From positions 2,695,501-2,759,500 of the forward strand of contig NZ_AP025343.1 of the NCBI RefSeq assembly GCF_021654775.1: DNA of 64,000 bases, written 5' to 3'. The stretch comes from Paenibacillus azoreducens. Its GTDB lineage: Bacteria > Bacillota > Bacilli > Paenibacillales > Paenibacillaceae. This document shows, piece after piece, positions 60,875-64,000 of this stretch (position 1 is the first letter of the stretch; every line of letters begins with the position of its first letter). Below the pieces are notes generated by a model. It was not told the DNA's origin and ran no database searches. It saw only the letters and a list, made by a program, of their open reading frames with translations. A program made the translations under genes and the position numbers.

Positions 60875-61844
60875 AAAGGAAACGCTTCTGGATTTGCTGC
60901 TGTCGGATCCGCAGGAGTTCGTATCCGGCGAGGAAATCAGCCGTAGACTGTCCGTGAGCCGGACTGCGGTATGGAAACAGATCAATAAGCTGAGGGAGGC
61001 GGGGTATGAATTTGAAGCCGTACCCCATAAAGGTTACCGGATCGTGAGCAAACCAGAGCGCATTGACGCCTTACTGCTGGTTAAAACATTAAAAACAAAA
61101 ACCATCGGCCAAAACCTGAAGGTTCTTGACTCTACCGTCTCAACCCAGGAAGAAGCTCGAGAGCTGGCCGAGGCCGGAGCGCCTGAGGGAACCCTCGTTA
61201 TTGCCGAAGAACAGACGGGCGGCAAAGGAAGAATGGGCCGGAAATGGTTTTCACCAAAAGGCAAGGGCATCTCGATGAGCGTGGTGCTGAGACCTAAGCA
61301 GCCGATGCATTATATGCCTCAGCTGACGCTGCTAACAGGAGTCGCTGTCTGCCGTGCGGTAAGGAGAGTAACGGGAGTTATGGCCGGAATGAAGTGGCCC
61401 AATGATCTGCTGGTGGACGGGCGCAAAATCAGCGGGATTCTGCTGGAGTCAGCCACCGAAGACGAATATGTCCGGTACTGTATTGCCGGGATCGGCATCA
61501 GCGCAAACCAAGATCATGAGGATTACCCGGAAGAACTGAAGCCGATTGCAACCTCCCTGAAGATCGAAAAGGGAGAAAAAATCGACCGTATTCAGCTTAT
61601 TGCGGCAATATGGGAAGAATTCGAAGCTTTGTACGCCCTGTACCAGCAGGAAGGTTTTGCTCCCATCGCTTCTCTCTGGGAGGCATTGTCCGTTACGCTG
61701 GGCAAGACGGTAAATGTCACGATCGCCAGCGGTCCCGTTACCGGAAAAGCGGAAAAGCTGGATCCGAGCGGAGCATTGCTGGTGGTTACGGAAGATGGAC
61801 GGCGTGTGCCCGTTTTTTCGGGGGATGTAGAGCTTGGGCGGTGA
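60867..61844 (+). CDS. birA: Biotin-protein ligase / biotin repressor BirA
   Basis: 325 residues. An N-terminal winged helix (about residues 15-55, with S-V-S-R-T-A-V-W-K) would bind operator DNA; the ligase domain has the adenylate motif G-G-K-G-R-M-G-R and K-W-P-N-D; a small C-terminal SH3-like domain ends the protein. Biotin regulon genes are not in the window. Confidence 0.95.
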   Translation: MSKKETLLDLLLSDPQEFVSGEEISRRLSVSRTAVWKQINKLREAGYEFEAVPHKGYRIVSKPERIDALLLVKTLKTKTIGQNLKVLDSTVSTQEEARELAEAGAPEGTLVIAEEQTGGKGRMGRKWFSPKGKGISMSVVLRPKQPMHYMPQLTLLTGVAVCRAVRRVTGVMAGMKWPNDLLVDGRKISGILLESATEDEYVRYCIAGIGISANQDHEDYPEELKPIATSLKIEKGEKIDRIQLIAAIWEEFEALYALYQQEGFAPIASLWEALSVTLGKTVNVTIASGPVTGKAEKLDPSGALLVVTEDGRRVPVFSGDVELGR

Positions 61845-61887
61845 GAGGCATCGCTTCAAGAGGGTTCCTTTGAGGCGTTGTATATTC

Positions 61888-61934
61888 ATGCCGCATACTA
61901 AACAGGCACTGTATGCCGCATACTAAACAGGCAC
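61888..61934. repeat. Tandem pair of a 22-bp unit
   Basis: A unit beginning ATGCCGCATACTAAACAGG occurs at 61888-61909 and 61913-61934 (period 25 bp). Confidence 0.8.
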
Positions 61935-62130
61935 CGAATGGCGCTGCATAAAAGGCACATAGCAAACGTAATTAATTGAACAGCGCTATTTGAACTCCGG
62001 TTAAGTTTTTTCCTATGATTAGTGAAGCTAAATGGGGAAATAAATAACCGAATTCTATCTCTGTACTCAATCTAAATGGAACGAAGTATCTTCCATGAAG
62101 CTGGAAATGACTGTTTCACCGCCAAATATG

Positions 62131-62322
62131 ATTCTAACGGACACAGCGGACGCTATATGGGCTAATTTCGACCATTTTGATTTCTAACGGACACAGACGC
62201 CGCTATTTAATCAAAAAGTTCCTTTGTGGCGGTGTTTTGGAGCAATTAAGCGCCGTGGTGTCCGTTAAAATTTAAAAATGACTGTTATTAGCCTCTTAGC
62301 GGCTGTGGTGTCCGTTAGAAAT
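62131..62322. repeat. Four-arm palindromic repeat (family C)
   Basis: TTCTAACGGACAC stands at about 62132 and 62182, and its inverse GTGTCCGTTA at about 62258 and 62308. Spacing is 50 bp within each pair. The two direct and two inverted copies give a symmetric D-D-I-I layout that can fold as a large hairpin or cruciform. Confidence 0.75.
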
Positions 62323-62351
62323 CCGCATGACCTCACGGTCACCCGCCGACG

Positions 62352-62400
62352 ATGAAAATGTGATAGTTTTTGTCTCAAAAACGGAAAAGCACATTTTCAT
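62352..62400. repeat. Nested hairpin
   Basis: ATGAAAATGTG and CACATTTTCAT (perfect 11 bp) enclose a second perfect inverted repeat GTTTTTG-TCT-CAAAAAC. No T-run follows. Confidence 0.8.
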
Positions 62401-62463
62401 ATGAAAATGTAAAGACCTGATTTTACTTGAATAGCGACTGTGAGTTTCGTTAGTGGCAGTCAT

Positions 62464-62624
62464 GTTAAAGGCGGTCTTGCACTACTCATTACGTCGATGA
62501 TTATTATTGATTAGATATCAGAGAGCCAAGACATCGGAGAGAAAGCACTCGGATATCGCATCAAAATTTACCGTTAAAGGCGGTCTTGTATCATTGATTT
62601 ACGTCGATGATTGTTTTTGATATA
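62464..62624. repeat. Degenerate repeat B cores in tandem (copy 8)
   Basis: Two related 50-bp segments starting GTTAAAGGCGGTCTTG and containing TACGTCGATGATT lie at 62464 and 62573; between them is ATATCGCATCAAAATTTACCG, related to the repeat B core. Confidence 0.6.
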
Positions 62625-62626
62625 CT
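62598..62626 (+). promoter_or_regulatory. Possible promoter
   Basis: TTTACG, 17-nt spacer, TATACT, created partly by the repeat sequence. It would drive a transcript into the structured stretch 62633-62822. Confidence 0.35.
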
Positions 62627-62632
62627 GACATC

Positions 62633-62822
62633 TAGAGGCGGTATCGGCATGGTGACCGAACTGCACTCTATCTGTGTCATGTAGTGTAGCATTCATAACA
62701 GCAAAATGCAGCATACGTTGGATTCTGCTCTGAGCCGAAGGGACCGAGACAGAAGGGACGATCGCAAGTGACTCTTTTTTGCCCTTTCGGAACTTTTTAG
62801 TGAAATGCTAAAAGGTTTTTTT
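62633..62822 (+). ncRNA. Possible structured RNA or leader, about 190 nt
   Basis: Between a possible promoter and a clear terminator. CCGAAGGG at 62735 can pair with CCCTTTCGG at 62782-62790 just before the terminator stem, a layout like a riboswitch expression platform. No T-box sequence, no known riboswitch core and no translated frame were recognised. Confidence 0.35.
62791..62822 (+). terminator. Intrinsic terminator in the birA-panB gap
   Basis: AACTTTTTAG-TGAAATG-CTAAAAGGTT followed by eight T. Confidence 0.8.
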
Positions 62823-62832
62823 GTTTTTCTTC

Positions 62833-63240
62833 GAGTGCATGTTCAAAAAGGTCGGTTTTCAGCACCGAAGTTTATGCTTCCGATGTGCGTTTTTTCAAAA
62901 CGCTTCAGTTGGATGAAGTTAGGGACTGAGGAGTGGAGCTACACGTTTTGTAGAAAACGACTTCGTAAGCATCTGCTTGTAGTGGGTACGTGAGCACCTG
63001 AAATGTTTCCGGAGGAAACATACTTCGTAAGCATTCGCGTAATGCCCGGCTGAATCCAAGATTCGATGCCGAATCTGCTTCCTGATTCACTTCGTGTTAG
63101 ATATAGAATTTATAAGTTATCAACGGAGTTGATGAATTCTATATCGCAAGAAAACCTACCTCTTCATCGCGGTCGTTCCCCTTGAAGTGGCCTCGATTAA
63201 AGGTTTTCTTATCAAAAGTGGACTTTTTGAACAACCTCTA
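62833..63240. repeat. MITE-like repeat B, copy 9 (longest form)
   Basis: 408 bp with GTTCAAAAAG (62841) and CTTTTTGAAC (63223) ends. Relative to the copy at 14410 it has two extra stretches of about 40 bp, each containing ACTTCGTAAGCAT. It ends 31 bp before panB, so it carries or displaces the panB promoter. The whole gap 61845-63271 holds no gene that I can see. Confidence 0.85.
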
Positions 63241-63271
63241 CAAAATATTCCGAATGGAAGGGGCTGCAAAA

Positions 63272-64000
63272 ATGACAGTAAAACATCCGCTGAATATCGT
63301 TAAAATGAAAAAAATGAAACAGGAAGGCATCGCGCTCAGTATGGTTACCGCCTATGATTACCCTACGGCGCGCCTTGCGGAAGAAGCGGGCGTGGATATG
63401 ATCCTCGTTGGCGACTCGCTGGGGAATGTCGTGCTCGGTTACGATTCGACGCTCCCGGTTACGATTGAGGATATGGTGTATCATACGCGTTCCGTCGTGC
63501 GCGGGGCGGCTAATACGTTTGTAGTCGCGGACATGCCGTTCATGACATATCACGGAAGCATTGACGAAACGCTGCGCAGCGTGCGCAAGCTTATGCAGGA
63601 AGGCCATGCCCATGCCGTCAAAATGGAAGGCGGCAAGGAAATTTGCGCAGCGGTTGAAGCCATCGTTGCCGCCGGGGTTCCGGTACTTGGGCATATTGGT
63701 CTGACGCCGCAGTCGGTTAATCAAATTGGCGGCTACCGCATACAAGGCAAGGACGAGAAGGATGCCCGGCGTTTACTTGAAGATGCGAAAGCGCTGGAGC
63801 AAGCAGGCGCTTTTGGCATCGTGCTTGAGCTCGTAACCGAGCAGGTCGCGGAATATATTAGCTCCCAGCTGTCCATTCCTACGATCGGGATTGGAGCCGG
63901 ACGCGGGGTAGACGGTCAAGTGCTGGTATTCCATGATGTCTTCCAATATGCTTCCCCGTATCGCAGCAAAAAATTTGTGAAAACATTCGGCGATGCAGGA
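63272..64000 (+). CDS. panB: 3-methyl-2-oxobutanoate hydroxymethyltransferase, 3' end cut by the window
   Basis: 243 residues are visible and the frame is open at the window end. Transfers a hydroxymethyl group to alpha-ketoisovalerate, first step of pantothenate synthesis. Clear family sequence: T-A-Y-D-Y-P-T-A, V-G-D-S-L-G-N-V-V-L-G-Y with the metal-binding Asp, V-K-M-E-G-G and G-H-I-G-L-T-P-Q. ATG 63272 follows GGAAGGGG. In B. subtilis panB also follows birA. Confidence 0.95.
   Translation, partial: MTVKHPLNIVKMKKMKQEGIALSMVTAYDYPTARLAEEAGVDMILVGDSLGNVVLGYDSTLPVTIEDMVYHTRSVVRGAANTFVVADMPFMTYHGSIDETLRSVRKLMQEGHAHAVKMEGGKEICAAVEAIVAAGVPVLGHIGLTPQSVNQIGGYRIQGKDEKDARRLLEDAKALEQAGAFGIVLELVTEQVAEYISSQLSIPTIGIGAGRGVDGQVLVFHDVFQYASPYRSKKFVKTFGDAG

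Noticed and set aside
61888..61934. CRISPR array
   Set aside because: Only two 22-bp units with a 3-bp gap; no spacers of usual length and no cas genes.
63212..63745. 177-codon minus-strand frame at the window end
   Set aside because: Antisense to panB, whose + strand frame is open to the window end and clearly matches the family.

Overview
The window looks like a chromosomal backbone segment of an endospore-forming Bacillales bacterium, most probably Paenibacillus or a close relative. Gene content and order follow the Bacillus subtilis block that runs from prsW/ypeB through cmk, der, gpsA, spoIVA, hbs, mtrB, hepS-menG-hepT, ndk-cheR, aro-trp-hisC-tyrA, qcrABC, ypjAB and dapB-mgsA-bshB1-bshA-cca-birA to panB. 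Almost all genes are on the + strand. The Paenibacillus placement is inferred from synteny, protein flavour and repeat content; no 16S or other RNA gene is present to confirm it.

Layout. 1-6055: a truncated membrane protein, a calcineurin-like phosphoesterase, a polysaccharide deacetylase lipoprotein (minus strand), a YtxH-like protein, mecA, prsW, a 49-residue zinc-ribbon protein and ypeB, without the usual neighbour sleB. 6220-13303: c-di-GMP brake protein, ypfB, cmk, plsC, the S1-domain protein, der, plsY and gpsA. 13370-18540: sporulation section (SpoVIF-like, DUF2768, YphF-like lipoprotein, spoIVA), with two [2Fe-2S] ferredoxins and a nucleotidyltransferase-fold gene set among them. 18882-22535: a three-gene sugar ABC importer that breaks the usual spoIVA-hbs synteny. 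22706-24996: hbs, a 42-residue ORF, a complete IS4-like element with 7-bp target duplication, and mtrB (TRAP). 25221-31666: heptaprenyl and menaquinone genes of the UbiA/UbiX type, ndk and cheR. 32285-43898: aroC-aroB-aroH, then a TRAP-type leader, then trpEDCFBA-hisC-tyrA. 44299-49343: an acetyltransferase gene split by one in-frame amber codon, an ECF sigma/anti-sigma pair, a histidine phosphatase, an unassigned 378-residue protein, a gamma-carbonic-anhydrase-like protein and an IDEAL-domain protein. 49617-55696: DUF2487, qcrABC, ypjA, ypjB, a YitT protein and a MazG-like protein. 55753-61844: a TPR protein, dapB, mgsA, bshB1, bshA, cca and birA. 61845-63271 is a 1.4-kb repeat-rich gap before a truncated panB. 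No rRNA, tRNA or CRISPR array was seen.

How it works together. The regulator TRAP (mtrB) and its probable target, ten (G/U)AG triplets at exact 5-nt spacing in front of trpE, are both here, so feedback control of tryptophan synthesis can be read from one window. Chorismate made by AroB and AroC (with other shikimate enzymes elsewhere) feeds TrpE, AroH and TyrA. HepS/HepT, MenG, the UbiA-type prenyltransferase and UbiX suggest menaquinone made through futalosine, which would supply the QcrABC complex. BshB1 and BshA give the first two bacillithiol steps.

The most unusual material is non-coding: (i) a roughly 64-bp palindromic repeat present eight times, always in the same orientation, mostly just downstream of intrinsic terminators; (ii) a MITE-like family ending in GTTCAAAAAG inverted repeats, often just after stop codons; (iii) a long trp leader in which the TRAP site and the attenuator are about 165 nt apart; (iv) a consensus promoter followed within about 60 nt by a terminator (candidate small RNA); and (v) two hairpins that bury Shine-Dalgarno sequences.
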